A DNA stretch of 64,000 nucleotides from Agrobacterium cucumeris (GCF_030036535.1 NZ_CP080388.1:1478501-1542500); one strand, 5' to 3'. Positions 9,212 to 18,422 are shown, counted from the first letter of the stretch. Numbers and translations: made by a program. The notes: generated from the sequence alone by a model not told the origin.

Positions 9212-10807
9212 ATGGGCGAATATGACTATATCGTCATCGGAGCGGGGAGTGCCGGATGCGTTCTCGCCAACCGCCTTTCGAAAGACCCGAACAACCGCGT
9301 GCTGCTTCTGGAAGCGGGAGGCAACGACAATTACCACTGGATCCATATTCCGGTCGGTTATCTCTATTGCATCAACAACCCGCGCACCGACTGGTGTTTC
9401 AAGACGGCGGAAGAGCCGGGCCTTAACGGCCGCGCGCTGATCTATCCGCGCGGCAAGGTTCTGGGCGGCTGTTCCTCCATCAACGGCATGATCTACATGC
9501 GCGGCCAGGCGCGGGACTATGACGTCTGGCGGCAGCTTGGCTGCGAGGGCTGGGGCTGGAACGATATCCTGCCCTATTTCCTGAAGTCGGAGGATTTTTA
9601 TCGCGGCAAGAGCGATCTGCATTCCGCCGGCGGCGAATGGCGGGTGGAAAAAGCCCGGGTGCGCTGGGATGTGCTGGATGCCTTCCAGAAGGCGGCGGGC
9701 GAGGCCGGCATTCCCGCGACTGACGATTTCAACCGGGGCGACAATGAGGGTGCCGGTTATTTCGATGTGAACCAGCGCTCTGGCTGGCGCTGGAACACGG
9801 CGAAAGCCTTCCTGAAACCGGCGCTTGGTCGTAAAAACCTGACGGTTTTGACCAAAGCTCACGTCAAACGGCTTATCATCGAAGAAGGTCGGGTTACGGG
9901 TGTCGAGTTGCACCATGACGGCGTTCTGAAAAAGATGCGGGCGCGGCGCGAGACGGTGCTTTCCGCCGGCGCTATCGGCTCGCCGCATGTTCTGGAGCTT
10001 TCCGGTGTCGGCCGTGGCGATGTGCTTCAGGCCGCCGGTATCGACACCGTGGCCGAGGTTCAGGGCGTGGGAGAAAACCTGCAGGATCACCTGCAACTGC
10101 GCATGGTCTATAAGGTCTCCGGTGTTCTGACGCTGAACGAACGGGCCTCCACCCTGTTCGGCAAGGCACGGATCGGTCTTGAATATGCGCTGACCCGCTC
10201 CGGGCCGATGTCGATGGCGCCGAGCCAGCTCGGCGTCTTCACCCGTTCTTCGCCGGAAAAGGAAACTGCCGATCTGGAATATCATGTCCAGCCGGTTTCG
10301 CTCGACAAGTTCGGTGATCCGGTTCACACTTTTCCTGCCATTACTGCAAGTGTCTGCAATCTGCGGCCGGAAAGCCGTGGCTCAGTGCATGTGAAAGGAC
10401 CGGATTTCGCCATGCAGCCGGAAATCCGCCCGAACTATCTTTCCACGGAAGGCGACCGCCAGGTGGCCATCGATTCCATGCGGCTGACGCGCCGCATCGT
10501 CGCCCAGCCGGCCTTTGCCCGGTTCAAGCCACAGGAATACCGGCCCGGCCCGTCCTTTGAAAACGATAATGATCTCGCCAGGGCGGCGGGCGATATCGGC
10601 ACCACCATTTTTCATCCCGTTGGCACGTTACGCATGGGGTCGGATGTGGAAAGCGTTGTCGATAACAGGCTGAAGTTCCGCAGGCTTGCGGGGCTGCGCG
10701 TCGCGGATGCCTCCATCATGCCGCGGATCACATCCGGAAATACCAATTCGCCAACGATCATGATTGCCGAAAAGGCTGCCGACATGATCCTTGCGGATAA
10801 TCGTTGA
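9212..10807 (+). CDS. GMC-family FAD-dependent alcohol oxidoreductase (choline-dehydrogenase-like)
   Basis: A 531-residue glucose-methanol-choline oxidoreductase. The N-terminus '[19 protein letters not shown]' is the FAD-binding Rossmann motif, followed by the GMC signature '[19 protein letters not shown]', and the C-terminal catalytic segments '[10 protein letters not shown]' and '[15 protein letters not shown]' carrying the active-site His and Asn. These flavoenzymes oxidise primary or secondary alcohols to aldehydes or ketones. The ATG at 9212 is preferred over one at 9200 because GGAG lies six bases before it. Encoded between an importer and 3-hydroxyacid enzymes, it probably oxidises the imported alcohol; the substrate is not known. 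Confidence 0.92.
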   Translation: MGEYDYIVIGAGSAGCVLANRLSKDPNNRVLLLEAGGNDNYHWIHIPVGYLYCINNPRTDWCFKTAEEPGLNGRALIYPRGKVLGGCSSINGMIYMRGQARDYDVWRQLGCEGWGWNDILPYFLKSEDFYRGKSDLHSAGGEWRVEKARVRWDVLDAFQKAAGEAGIPATDDFNRGDNEGAGYFDVNQRSGWRWNTAKAFLKPALGRKNLTVLTKAHVKRLIIEEGRVTGVELHHDGVLKKMRARRETVLSAGAIGSPHVLELSGVGRGDVLQAAGIDTVAEVQGVGENLQDHLQLRMVYKVSGVLTLNERASTLFGKARIGLEYALTRSGPMSMAPSQLGVFTRSSPEKETADLEYHVQPVSLDKFGDPVHTFPAITASVCNLRPESRGSVHVKGPDFAMQPEIRPNYLSTEGDRQVAIDSMRLTRRIVAQPAFARFKPQEYRPGPSFENDNDLARAAGDIGTTIFHPVGTLRMGSDVESVVDNRLKFRRLAGLRVADASIMPRITSGNTNSPTIMIAEKAADMILADNR

Positions 10808-10820
10808 GAGGAACGCTCCC

Positions 10821-11705
10821 ATGAAGACCGTCGCTTTTATCGGACTTGGACATATGGGCCTGCCGATGGCCGCCAATCTCGTCAAGGCGGGTTATACCGT
10901 GAAGGGTTTTGACCTTTCCGAAACCTGCCGTGCGGAAGCGAGGCAAGCCGGTATTCCCATTGCTGCGGATTCCGCCGAGGCGACGGCAGCGGCTGATGTG
11001 ATCATCACCATGCTGCCGAAGGGCGAACATGTGGTTTCGGTCTATGGTGATCTGGTACAAAAAGTCTCCGCCGGGACGCTCCTTATCGATTGCTCGACTG
11101 TGGATATGGAAAGCGCGCTGAAGGCGCATGAGCTGGCCGCTTCTGCCGGTTGCCCCTCCGTCGATGCGCCTGTCTCCGGCGGCACGGGTGGGGCTTCCGC
11201 CGGCACATTGACCTTCATGTGCGGCGGCGAGGCCGACGCCTTTTCGGCGGCAAAGCCGGTGCTGGAGGCAATGGGCAAAAAGATCGTCCATTGCGGCAAG
11301 CGTGGCAATGGCCAGGCGGCGAAGATCTGCAACAACATGATCCTTGGCATTTCCATGATCGCGGTTTCGGAAGCCTTCGTGCTTGGCGAAAAACTCGGTC
11401 TTTCGCATCAGGCGCTGTTCGATGTTGCCTCCACCTCTTCAGGGCAGTGCTGGTCGCTCACCACCTATTGCCCGGTGCCGGGGCCGGTGCCGACATCGCC
11501 CGCCAACAAGGATTACCAGCCCGGATTTGCGGCGGCCCTGATGCTCAAGGATCTGAAGCTCTCGCAAGAGGCCGCCAATGGAGCCGGGGCTTCGACCCCG
11601 CTTGGTGCTGCGGCATCGGCGCTTTACGAGAACTTCGTCGGCGAGGGCGGTGGCGGGCGCGATTTTTCCGCCATCGTCGAGATGCTGCGCGGGAGCGAAG
11701 CATGA
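10821..11705 (+). CDS. mmsB: 3-hydroxyisobutyrate dehydrogenase-like NAD(P)-dependent enzyme
   Basis: A 294-residue beta-hydroxyacid dehydrogenase. Residues 5-25 hold the NAD-binding motif ('FIGLGHMGLPMAANL'), 'DAPVSGGTGGASAGTLTFM' is the substrate-binding signature, and 'GNGQAAKICNN' contains the catalytic lysine. The best family match is 3-hydroxyisobutyrate dehydrogenase (HIBADH), which makes methylmalonate semialdehyde in valine breakdown, but related enzymes act on other 3-hydroxyacids and glyoxylate-type substrates. The ATG has a GAGAGGAAC ribosome binding site. Its stop overlaps the next start (ATGA), showing translational coupling with acetoacetyl-CoA synthetase. Confidence 0.88.
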   Translation: MKTVAFIGLGHMGLPMAANLVKAGYTVKGFDLSETCRAEARQAGIPIAADSAEATAAADVIITMLPKGEHVVSVYGDLVQKVSAGTLLIDCSTVDMESALKAHELAASAGCPSVDAPVSGGTGGASAGTLTFMCGGEADAFSAAKPVLEAMGKKIVHCGKRGNGQAAKICNNMILGISMIAVSEAFVLGEKLGLSHQALFDVASTSSGQCWSLTTYCPVPGPVPTSPANKDYQPGFAAALMLKDLKLSQEAANGAGASTPLGAAASALYENFVGEGGGGRDFSAIVEMLRGSEA

Positions 11706-13657
11706 CGGACGCCGCGCCTTCCGATATTTTGTGGGTGCCGACGAGGGAAAGGCTGGCGCGCTCGGCGCTTTTTTCCTTCGCAGAGAAAACGGCAAAACTG
11801 CACGGGGTGGCCGCCGATGATTATGCCGGCCTGCTGCGCTGGTCCATCGATGCACCGGACGCTTTTTACGATGCTCTGTGGGATGAACTTGGGATTATCG
11901 GTACGCGCGGCGAAACAGCGTTCAAGGCTGATGCGACGATGCGTGAGGCCGAATTTTATCCGGGTGCGCGGCTCAACTATGCCGAAAACCTGCTGCGCGA
12001 TGCCGACGAGAGGCTGGCCATCATCGCCCATCGGGATGACGGAACGCGGCGCGAAATAAGCCGAAGAGACCTTTACGACGATGTTTCCCGTCTGGTACAG
12101 GCGCTCGCCCATGCGGGCGTCAAGGAAGGCGACCGGGTGGGAGCCATCGTTACCCATGATATCGAGGCGATCGTCAGCTATCTCGCAGTCAGCGCCATCG
12201 GTGCGATCTGGTCGTCCTGCTCGCCGGATTTCGGCCCGGCGGGCGCTTCAGACCGTCTGTCGCAGATCGACCCGAAAATCCTGATCGCCGTGCCGGAATA
12301 TGGTTATGCCGGCAAACGCATCGATGTTGGCCCGACCATCCGTGCCGTGGCGGAAAGTGCGAGGCCCGAAAAGATCGTGCTCATCGGTGATGCGGTTCCT
12401 TCCGGCCTTGCCGATCTCGGCTGCGTGACGCTCCCGGATTTCGTCGCGCCATATAAGGCGGGGGAGATTGCCTTCAACCGTCTGCCGATCAAGGCGCCGC
12501 TGGCGATCCTTTATTCCTCCGGCACGACAGGCAAGCCGAAATGCATCACCCATTCCGGCGGCGGGCTGCTGCTTCAGCACATGAAGGAGCAGAAGCTGCA
12601 ATGCGATATCCAAGAAGGGGAGCGCTTCTTCTATTTCACCACCTGTGGCTGGATGATGTGGAACTGGCAGATCTCCGGTCTGGCGCTTGGCGCAACGCTC
12701 GTCACCTATGACGGCAATCCCGGTTACCCCAACCCTGCGCGGCTGATCGACCTCATCGACGCGGAACGGATCGCCACCTTCGGCACCTCGGCAAAATTCA
12801 TCGATGCCTGCCTGAAGGCCGGGCTGAAACCGCGTGAAAGTCATGACCTGCCCTCGCTGAGGACGATCCTTTCCACCGGCTCGCCGCTCATCCCGCAATC
12901 CTTCGATTATATCTATCGCGACTGGAAGGCGGATGTGCATCTCGCCTCCATTTCCGGCGGCACGGACATCTGCGCCTGTTTCCTTGGCGGCAATCCGCTG
13001 CAGCCGGTTCATCGCGGTGAATTGCAGGGCGCGATGCTCGGCATGGATATCGATACGCTTGACGATGAAGGTCGTTCCGTTCGCGGCGTTGCCGGTGAGC
13101 TGGTCTGCCGCAATGCGCATATCTCCATGCCGGTCAAATTCTGGGGCGATGAGGATGGCTCGCGGTATCAGGCCGCCTATTTCGACCGTTTCCCCGGCAT
13201 CTGGGCGCATGGCGATTTCGCCGAACTGCGCCCATCCGGCGGATATGTCATCCACGGCCGTTCGGACACGACGCTTAATCCCGGCGGGGTCCGCATCGGT
13301 ACGGCCGAAATCTACCGGCAGGTGGAAACCGTGCCTGAAGTCGAGGAAGCCATTGCCGTCGGGCAGGATATCGACGGCGACCAGCGGGTCATCCTCTTCC
13401 TGCGCATGAAGGGTGGTGCGGCCTTGACGGAAGAGCTGGAAAAGACCATCCGCAGTCGCATTCGCTCGGGCGCCACGCCGCGGCATGTGCCGGCAAGGAT
13501 CATTGCCGTCAGCGCCATTCCCCGCACACGCTCCGGCAAGATTTCCGAAATCGCGGTGCGCGACACCATCCATGGCCGGCCGGTGAAGAATGTCGATGCG
13601 CTTGCCAACCCGGAATCGCTCGAGCTTTTCCGCAATCTGCCGCAGCTGAAGGACTAG
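11702..13657 (+). CDS. acetoacetyl-CoA synthetase
   Basis: A 651-residue ANL-family adenylate-forming enzyme that converts acetoacetate, ATP and CoA into acetoacetyl-CoA. The length and the segments 'ILYSSGTTGKPKCITHSGGG' (P-loop), 'TTCGWMMWNWQISGLALGA', 'SISGGTDICACFLGG' and the C-terminal 'RTRSGKISEIAVRD' (catalytic lysine of the A10 motif) match acetoacetyl-CoA synthetase rather than acetyl-CoA synthetase. The start overlaps the previous stop by ATGA. Together with the next gene it lets the cell feed 3-hydroxybutyrate or acetoacetate into acetyl-CoA metabolism. Confidence 0.93.
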   Translation: MTDAAPSDILWVPTRERLARSALFSFAEKTAKLHGVAADDYAGLLRWSIDAPDAFYDALWDELGIIGTRGETAFKADATMREAEFYPGARLNYAENLLRDADERLAIIAHRDDGTRREISRRDLYDDVSRLVQALAHAGVKEGDRVGAIVTHDIEAIVSYLAVSAIGAIWSSCSPDFGPAGASDRLSQIDPKILIAVPEYGYAGKRIDVGPTIRAVAESARPEKIVLIGDAVPSGLADLGCVTLPDFVAPYKAGEIAFNRLPIKAPLAILYSSGTTGKPKCITHSGGGLLLQHMKEQKLQCDIQEGERFFYFTTCGWMMWNWQISGLALGATLVTYDGNPGYPNPARLIDLIDAERIATFGTSAKFIDACLKAGLKPRESHDLPSLRTILSTGSPLIPQSFDYIYRDWKADVHLASISGGTDICACFLGGNPLQPVHRGELQGAMLGMDIDTLDDEGRSVRGVAGELVCRNAHISMPVKFWGDEDGSRYQAAYFDRFPGIWAHGDFAELRPSGGYVIHGRSDTTLNPGGVRIGTAEIYRQVETVPEVEEAIAVGQDIDGDQRVILFLRMKGGAALTEELEKTIRSRIRSGATPRHVPARIIAVSAIPRTRSGKISEIAVRDTIHGRPVKNVDALANPESLELFRNLPQLKD

Positions 13658-13661
13658 GCCG

Positions 13662-14447
13662 ATGGAGGACCAACCGAAAACCGTGCTCGTCACCGGTTCC
13701 ACCAGCGGCATCGGGCTCGCTATCGCCAAACGTTTTGCCGAGGCGGGGTATCTGGTCGCGGTGCATGGCATAGAGACGCCGGAAGAGGCGACGCAGGCCC
13801 TGGAGATGGTTGCGAAGGTGGCACGGTACAGGCCGGTCTATTTTTCGGCCAACCTCGCAAACTACGACGAAAGCGCCCATCTGCCGGAAACCGTCATCGC
13901 CGAATTCGGCCACATCGATGTGCTCGTCAACAATGCCGGCATCCAGAAGGTCGCGCCGATCGACGAGTTCGATTTCGCCGATTTTTCCCGCATCGTTGCC
14001 ATTTCGCTCGACAGTGCCTTTCACACCATCCACGCAGCCCTGCCGGGCATGAAGGAACGTGGGTGGGGCCGCATCGTCAACATCGCCTCCGCCCACGGCC
14101 TGCGCGCCTCGCCCTTCAAGGCGCCCTATGTGGCGACCAAACATGCGGTGGTGGGGCTGACGAAAAGCGTGGCGCTGGAAGTGGCCGAACTCGGCATCAC
14201 CTGTAATGCCATCTGCCCCGGTTATGTCTGGACTCCGCTGGTTGCTGCGCAGGTCGCGGATCAGGCCCGGGTGCATGGCATGAGCGAGGAGGATGTGGTG
14301 AAAAAGGTGATGCTTGCGCCGCAGCCGACCCGGCAATTTGTGCAACCGGAAGAAGTGGCGGAAATGGCGCTTTATCTTGCCGGCGACATGGCGCGGTCGA
14401 TCACCGGAACGAATATTTCCATCGACGGCGGCTGGACCGCGAAGTAG
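13662..14447 (+). CDS. bdhA: 3-hydroxybutyrate dehydrogenase (SDR family)
   Basis: A 261-residue short-chain dehydrogenase/reductase. It has the NAD site 'TGSTSGIGLAIA', the 'NNAG' motif, the catalytic serine in 'IVNIASAHGL' and the Y156-xxx-K160 pair in 'YVATKHAVVGLTK'. The sequences 'AHGLRASPFKAPYVATKH' and 'NAICPGYVWTPLV' are characteristic of D-3-hydroxybutyrate dehydrogenase, which interconverts 3-hydroxybutyrate and acetoacetate with NAD+. It is the last gene of the operon, four bases after acetoacetyl-CoA synthetase, whose substrate it produces. Confidence 0.92.
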   Translation: MEDQPKTVLVTGSTSGIGLAIAKRFAEAGYLVAVHGIETPEEATQALEMVAKVARYRPVYFSANLANYDESAHLPETVIAEFGHIDVLVNNAGIQKVAPIDEFDFADFSRIVAISLDSAFHTIHAALPGMKERGWGRIVNIASAHGLRASPFKAPYVATKHAVVGLTKSVALEVAELGITCNAICPGYVWTPLVAAQVADQARVHGMSEEDVVKKVMLAPQPTRQFVQPEEVAEMALYLAGDMARSITGTNISIDGGWTAK

Positions 14448-15061
14448 TTTCTGCCGGCATGTCCCGCAAAGCCGCTTCGCTTCCTCCCGGCTTTATTCTG
14501 CGATTTTCCACTTTATAGCTGTGTGGGGCGCTGAAACGCGAAGATACAGGCTGCTGAACTGACGCTTTGTGGCGTATTATTAGCACAATCTGACTATTCT
14601 CTGCGGTTGTAGCGCAATAGGGGGTGCACATTAACGGCGAACATGCCACAGTGAGGGCATTGTTTTTAATTGATCTATTTTTCTGATAGTTATGATGTTG
14701 AGAATTTTTACTTTTCTGGAGATTCTGCCGGTATGGCGCAGCCGTCGCCTTGAGGCAAAAAAATATCGGGCTGCCGGCGGTCATTCCGAATTTGGTGGGG
14801 TGCGACCGCCTGCGCGGTTGAACCAGACCCCCGACACTGCGAGCGCTGGAACCGTCCCGGACAAGCCGGGCGAAACGGTGGATGCCCGGCGGACAACCTC
14901 CTGGCTGGGGCTCAGGCAAAGCTTCAGTGAAATCGAGACGGCGGCCGCTCCGGATCTCGATATGCCTTGTCCAGCCGAGTGTAACTGAAGGCTCTCTCTT
15001 CTCTCTGGAACCAAACCGTGACCCTGCGGATTAAATTCACAGGTTACAGGGAGTAAAAGAT
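14448..15061. other. 614-bp gap without a convincing gene
   Basis: No open frame here has a plausible start and codon pattern. The first third is unremarkable, bases about 14655-14715 are AT-rich and could hold a promoter, and about 14768-14895 looks like a degenerate palindromic intergenic repeat (CCCGG/CCGGG stem within it, and the words 'tggatgcc' and 'gtcattccg' seen in Rhizobiaceae RIME-type elements). I see no intrinsic terminator for the upstream operon. Confidence 0.5.
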
Positions 15062-15403
15062 ATGGCCAGAGAAAATGCCAGCTATCTCCACGGTCGGGAC
15101 GCTCCGAAAACGGAGACGGCAACCCAGGCGCGGCAGGGGTCCAGAGGACGGCCGGTTCTTGTCATACTGATTGTCAGTGTTCTTCTCGCGTTGGTCGTCT
15201 GGGCGGTTGTGGAATATTCGGTTTTTGAGCCGGATGAAAACCGTCCGCAAAGCACGCAGACCGAGACGGCACCCGTGCCGCAGCAGCCTTCCGGCTCCGG
15301 CAGCTTCGACAACAACCCTGCAAATGGCGGTGCTGCACCTCCCGCTTCGACGGATACGAATCCGACGCGTCAGGACTCGACGGGAGCGCCACAAAACCCC
15401 TGA
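15062..15403 (+). CDS. hypothetical single-pass membrane protein
   Basis: A 113-residue protein of unknown function. Residues 1-30 are hydrophilic and basic, about 31-50 form one strong transmembrane helix ('VLVILIVSVLLALVVWAVV'), and 51-113 are a low-complexity tail rich in Pro, Gln, Ser, Thr, Asn and Gly, probably disordered and in the periplasm given the basic N-terminal flank. A GGGAG ribosome binding site precedes the ATG. A weak EcfG-like box (GGAAC at 15007-15011) lies upstream but has no good -10. It precedes the glucose dehydrogenase gene by 104 bp; no functional link is evident. Confidence 0.7.
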   Translation: MARENASYLHGRDAPKTETATQARQGSRGRPVLVILIVSVLLALVVWAVVEYSVFEPDENRPQSTQTETAPVPQQPSGSGSFDNNPANGGAAPPASTDTNPTRQDSTGAPQNP

Positions 15404-15412
15404 CGACCATGA

Positions 15413-15428
15413 CGTGAAATTTTTCACG
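15413..15428. promoter_or_regulatory. 16-bp inverted repeat upstream of glucose dehydrogenase
   Basis: CGTGAAA (15413-15419) and TTTCACG (15422-15428) form a perfect inverted repeat with a 2-bp spacer, between the small membrane protein and gcd. It may be an operator or a short hairpin; no protein is assigned. Confidence 0.35.
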
Positions 15429-15447
15429 ACAAATGAATAGTTTGTGT

Positions 15448-15473
15448 GGAACCAGATTGGCCCCGATTTCATT
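15448..15473 (+). promoter_or_regulatory. possible EcfG-type promoter of gcd (imperfect)
   Basis: GGAAC (15448-15452), a 17-base spacer and CATT (15470-15473) resemble the general-stress consensus GGAAC-N16/17-CGTT with one mismatch in the -10. It lies 35 bp upstream of the gcd start. Confidence 0.35.
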
Positions 15474-15507
15474 TCACCCAAAGTGACAGGAATCGGGGGT
15501 TTCATTC

Positions 15508-17844
15508 ATGGCAGTCACCGTCACTGCAGTTATTCTCACGCTGATCGGCCTTGCGCTGTTTGGTTTCGGCTCCCAGCTGGTGATGCTGGGCGGCAGTTTT
15601 TATTATGTCCTTTCCGGGCTGGCTTTTCTGTTGACGGCTATTTTGCTGTTTCAGCGCAATCGCGCAGCACTCCACGTCTATGCCGTCTTCATTGTCGCGA
15701 CACTTGCCTGGGCGGTCTGGGAAGTCGGTTTCGACTGGTGGCAGCTCGGCCCACGTGGCGGTATCATCATTCTCATCGGCGTTTGGATGCTGGTGCCCTG
15801 GGTCAGAAAGCCGCTTGGTTTTTCAAGCCCGACCGGGCTCAGCTACGGCCCCAATGCCTGGCCGCTTGTGTTATCGGTTCTCGCTTCCATGGCCGTGGCC
15901 GGATACTCGATGGCGCAGGATCCGCACGACCAGGCAGGTTCCCTGCCTCAGGAAATTGCGTTGGCGACGCCCGATTTGGGCGGCAACGTGCCGGATGCGG
16001 ACTGGCATCAATATGGCCGCACGCCCTTTGGCCAGCGTTACTCACCGCTGACCCAGGTGAATGTCGACAATGTCTCGCAGCTGAAGGAAGCCTGGCGTTA
16101 CCAGACGGGCGACGTGAAGCTACCCGACGATGTCGGCGAAACCACCTATCAGGTGACGCCGCTCAAGGTCGGCAACACGCTTTATATCTGCACGCCGCAT
16201 AACTGGGCGATTGCCATCGATGCGGCAACCGGCAAGGAAAAGTGGAAATACGACCCGAATGTCGGTCTCAATCCCGACCGCCAGCACCAGACGTGCCGCG
16301 GCGTTTCCTATTATGCCGAGCCGAATGCGGCTCAAGGCACGGCATGCGCAGAGCGCGTCTACCTGCCGACGTCGGATGCGCGGCTGATCGCGCTTGATGC
16401 TGCGACCGGTCAGGTCTGCACCTCCTTTGCCGATCAGGGTGTTCTGCATCTCGAACAGGGCATGAAGTACAATCCTGCCGGTTATTATTATTCGACCTCG
16501 CCGCCCGTCATCGCGGCGGGCAAGATCATCATCGGCGGCGCGGTAAACGACAATTATTCCACGCAGGAACAGTCCGGCGTCATCCGTGCTTTCGATGTGA
16601 ACAGCGGTGCCCTGATCTGGAACTGGGATTCCGGCAATCCGGAAAAGACCGAGCCGATTGCGGCGGGCGAGACCTATACCACCAACTCGCCGAACAGCTG
16701 GTCAGTGCTGAGCTATGACGAAGGCCTCGGCCTGGTTTATGTCCCGCTGGGCAATCAGGTGCCGGACCAGCTTGGCATGGGCCGCAGCGAGAATGTGGAG
16801 AAATATTCCTCCTCCATTGTCGCGCTCGATATCAACACCGGCAAGGACCGCTGGGTTCGCCAGACGGTCCATCACGATTTATGGGACATGGACGTTCCGG
16901 CGCAACCGGTGCTGCTCGACATCACCAAGGACGGCCAGAACGTGCCGGCCCTTGTCGGACCCACCAAGCAGGGCGACATCTACGTTCTCGATCGGCGCAC
17001 CGGCGAGCCGCTTCTGCCGATTACGGAAGAGCCGGCGCCGGGCGGTGCGATCCCTGAAGACTTCACCTCCCCGACGCAGCCGACGACGGCCCTGTCTTTC
17101 AAGCCGGAGCCGCTGAAGGAAAAGGACATGTGGGGCGTCTCCATGTTCGACCAGCTCGCCTGCCGCATTCGCTTCCATCAGTTGGACTACAAGGGCCGTT
17201 ATACGCCGCCCTCGCTTAATGGCTCGATCATCTATCCGGGCAATTTCGGCACGTTCAACTGGGGCAGCGTGGCGGTCGATCCGGAACGTCAGGTCATGTT
17301 CGGCATGCCGACATATCTTGCCTTCACCTCCCAGCTCGTGCCGCGCGCCGACATTCCCCCGAAGGGACAGGATGAGAAGGGCAGCGAGCAGGGCCTGAAC
17401 CGCAATGATGGCGCACCTTATGGCGTGTTCATGGGGCCGTTCCTTGGCCCGTTGCAAATCCCCTGCCAGGCACCGCCATGGGGTTATGTCGCGGGTGCCG
17501 ATCTGCGCACCGGCGATATCGCCTACAAGCACAAGAATGGCACGGTCTATGACATGACGCCGCTGCCGCTGCCCTTCAAGGTTGGCGTGCCCGGCATTGG
17601 TGGGCCGATGATCACCAAGGGCGGCGTGGCCTTCCTCGGTGCCGCTGTCGATAACTTTCTGCGCGCTTACGACCTCACCACCGGCAAACAGCTGTGGGAA
17701 GCGCGTCTACCGGCCGGTGGCCAGGCAACGCCCATGACCTATGCGCTGGAAGGCGGCAAGCAATATGTGGTGATGGTTGCGGGTGGCCATGGTTCCGTCG
17801 GCACCAAGCCGGGCGACTATGTGATCGCTTATACGCTGCCGTAA
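15508..17844 (+). CDS. gcd: membrane-bound PQQ-dependent glucose dehydrogenase
   Basis: A 778-residue quinoprotein of the membrane-bound glucose/quinate/shikimate dehydrogenase family. Residues 1-135 contain about five transmembrane helices; the rest is a periplasmic eight-bladed propeller beginning at the family segment 'ADWHQYGRTPFGQRYSPLTQ'. Tryptophan-docking style repeats ('AIDAATGKEKWKYDP', 'ALDINTGKDRWVRQTVHHD') and 'HHDLWDMDVPAQPVL' are visible. It oxidises glucose to gluconolactone in the periplasm and passes electrons to ubiquinone. Many rhizobia and agrobacteria make this enzyme as an apoprotein that needs external PQQ; no PQQ synthesis gene is in this window. Quinate dehydrogenase is the main alternative. 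A strong terminator follows. Confidence 0.9.
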   Translation: MAVTVTAVILTLIGLALFGFGSQLVMLGGSFYYVLSGLAFLLTAILLFQRNRAALHVYAVFIVATLAWAVWEVGFDWWQLGPRGGIIILIGVWMLVPWVRKPLGFSSPTGLSYGPNAWPLVLSVLASMAVAGYSMAQDPHDQAGSLPQEIALATPDLGGNVPDADWHQYGRTPFGQRYSPLTQVNVDNVSQLKEAWRYQTGDVKLPDDVGETTYQVTPLKVGNTLYICTPHNWAIAIDAATGKEKWKYDPNVGLNPDRQHQTCRGVSYYAEPNAAQGTACAERVYLPTSDARLIALDAATGQVCTSFADQGVLHLEQGMKYNPAGYYYSTSPPVIAAGKIIIGGAVNDNYSTQEQSGVIRAFDVNSGALIWNWDSGNPEKTEPIAAGETYTTNSPNSWSVLSYDEGLGLVYVPLGNQVPDQLGMGRSENVEKYSSSIVALDINTGKDRWVRQTVHHDLWDMDVPAQPVLLDITKDGQNVPALVGPTKQGDIYVLDRRTGEPLLPITEEPAPGGAIPEDFTSPTQPTTALSFKPEPLKEKDMWGVSMFDQLACRIRFHQLDYKGRYTPPSLNGSIIYPGNFGTFNWGSVAVDPERQVMFGMPTYLAFTSQLVPRADIPPKGQDEKGSEQGLNRNDGAPYGVFMGPFLGPLQIPCQAPPWGYVAGADLRTGDIAYKHKNGTVYDMTPLPLPFKVGVPGIGGPMITKGGVAFLGAAVDNFLRAYDLTTGKQLWEARLPAGGQATPMTYALEGGKQYVVMVAGGHGSVGTKPGDYVIAYTLP

Positions 17845-17867
17845 AACGCGACAGCTTCAGGTAAATA

Positions 17868-17899
17868 AAAAACCGGAATGGGAGACCATTCCGGTTTTT
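17868..17899. terminator. bidirectional intrinsic terminator
   Basis: A 9-bp stem (17873-17881 with 17886-17894) with a GAGA loop, extended by five A-T pairs (17868-17872 with 17895-17899) that supply a T-run on either strand. It separates gcd from the convergent ferritin-like gene and probably serves both. Confidence 0.9.
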
Positions 17900-17921
17900 G
17901 CTTGTGCGGTCGAAGCGGTGA

Positions 17922-18422
17922 TCATGCCGCCTTTTTCTGAGCCGCAGCATTGATCGAGGTCTTGGCGAGCGAGGTCAGCGCATCGTCGGTCTTGGTTTCT
18001 TCCTTGAGCGTGGCATCCAGCAGTGAAACCGCCTTGGTGTGGCCAAGCTTTTCCGCCCAGGCTTTCAGCGTGCCGTAACGGGCGATTTCATAATGCTCGA
18101 CGGCCTGGGCCGACGAAATAAGACCGGCATCGAGCGCCGCAGTGCCCTTGAACTCGTCAATGATCTCTTCGCCTTCGGCGATAATGCCCTGGATGGCTTC
18201 GCAGGTCTTGCCCTGCGCCCGCTTGCCGATGACTTCGAACACTTCCTGCAGGCGCTCCACGTGCCCCTGCGTCTCTTCCTTGTGTTTTTCAAACGCCTGT
18301 TTCAGCTTCGGGTCTGTCGCTGCCCGGGCCATTTTCGGCAGGGCTTTGAGGATCTGCCTTTCGGCGTAATAGATATCCTTCAGCGTGTCGTAAAACAGGT
18401 CGTCGAGTTTCTTCTCGGCCAT
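17922..18422 (-). CDS. ferritin-like YciE/DUF892 family protein
   Basis: A 166-residue all-helical protein. The pattern 'LDDLFYDTLKDIYYAERQIL', the Glu/His-rich helices ('EKHKEETQGHVERLQEVF', 'AVEHYEIARYGTLKAWAEKL') and 'LLDATLKEETKTDDAL' match the ferritin-like YciE family, which has a diiron-type four-helix bundle. Its biochemical role is not settled; relatives are induced by stress and stationary phase. The ATG at 18422 is chosen over one at 18437 because AGAAGGA precedes it. A near-consensus general-stress promoter (18480-18504) lies about 60 bp upstream. Confidence 0.87.
   Translation of the reverse strand: MAEKKLDDLFYDTLKDIYYAERQILKALPKMARAATDPKLKQAFEKHKEETQGHVERLQEVFEVIGKRAQGKTCEAIQGIIAEGEEIIDEFKGTAALDAGLISSAQAVEHYEIARYGTLKAWAEKLGHTKAVSLLDATLKEETKTDDALTSLAKTSINAAAQKKAA

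Noticed and set aside
8093..10327. Long leftward open frame (744 codons) opposite livM and the GMC gene
   Set aside because: It lies antisense to two clearly conserved genes; its translation is rich in His, Arg and Gln with no domain. High GC third positions create such frames.
12248..13771. 507-codon frame antisense to acetoacetyl-CoA synthetase
   Set aside because: Antisense to a gene with intact catalytic motifs; amino-acid composition is typical of a shadow frame.
14692..14988. 98-codon rightward frame in the 14.4-15.1 kb gap
   Set aside because: No ribosome binding site, and it spans a repeat-like palindromic segment; codon use is unlike the neighbours.
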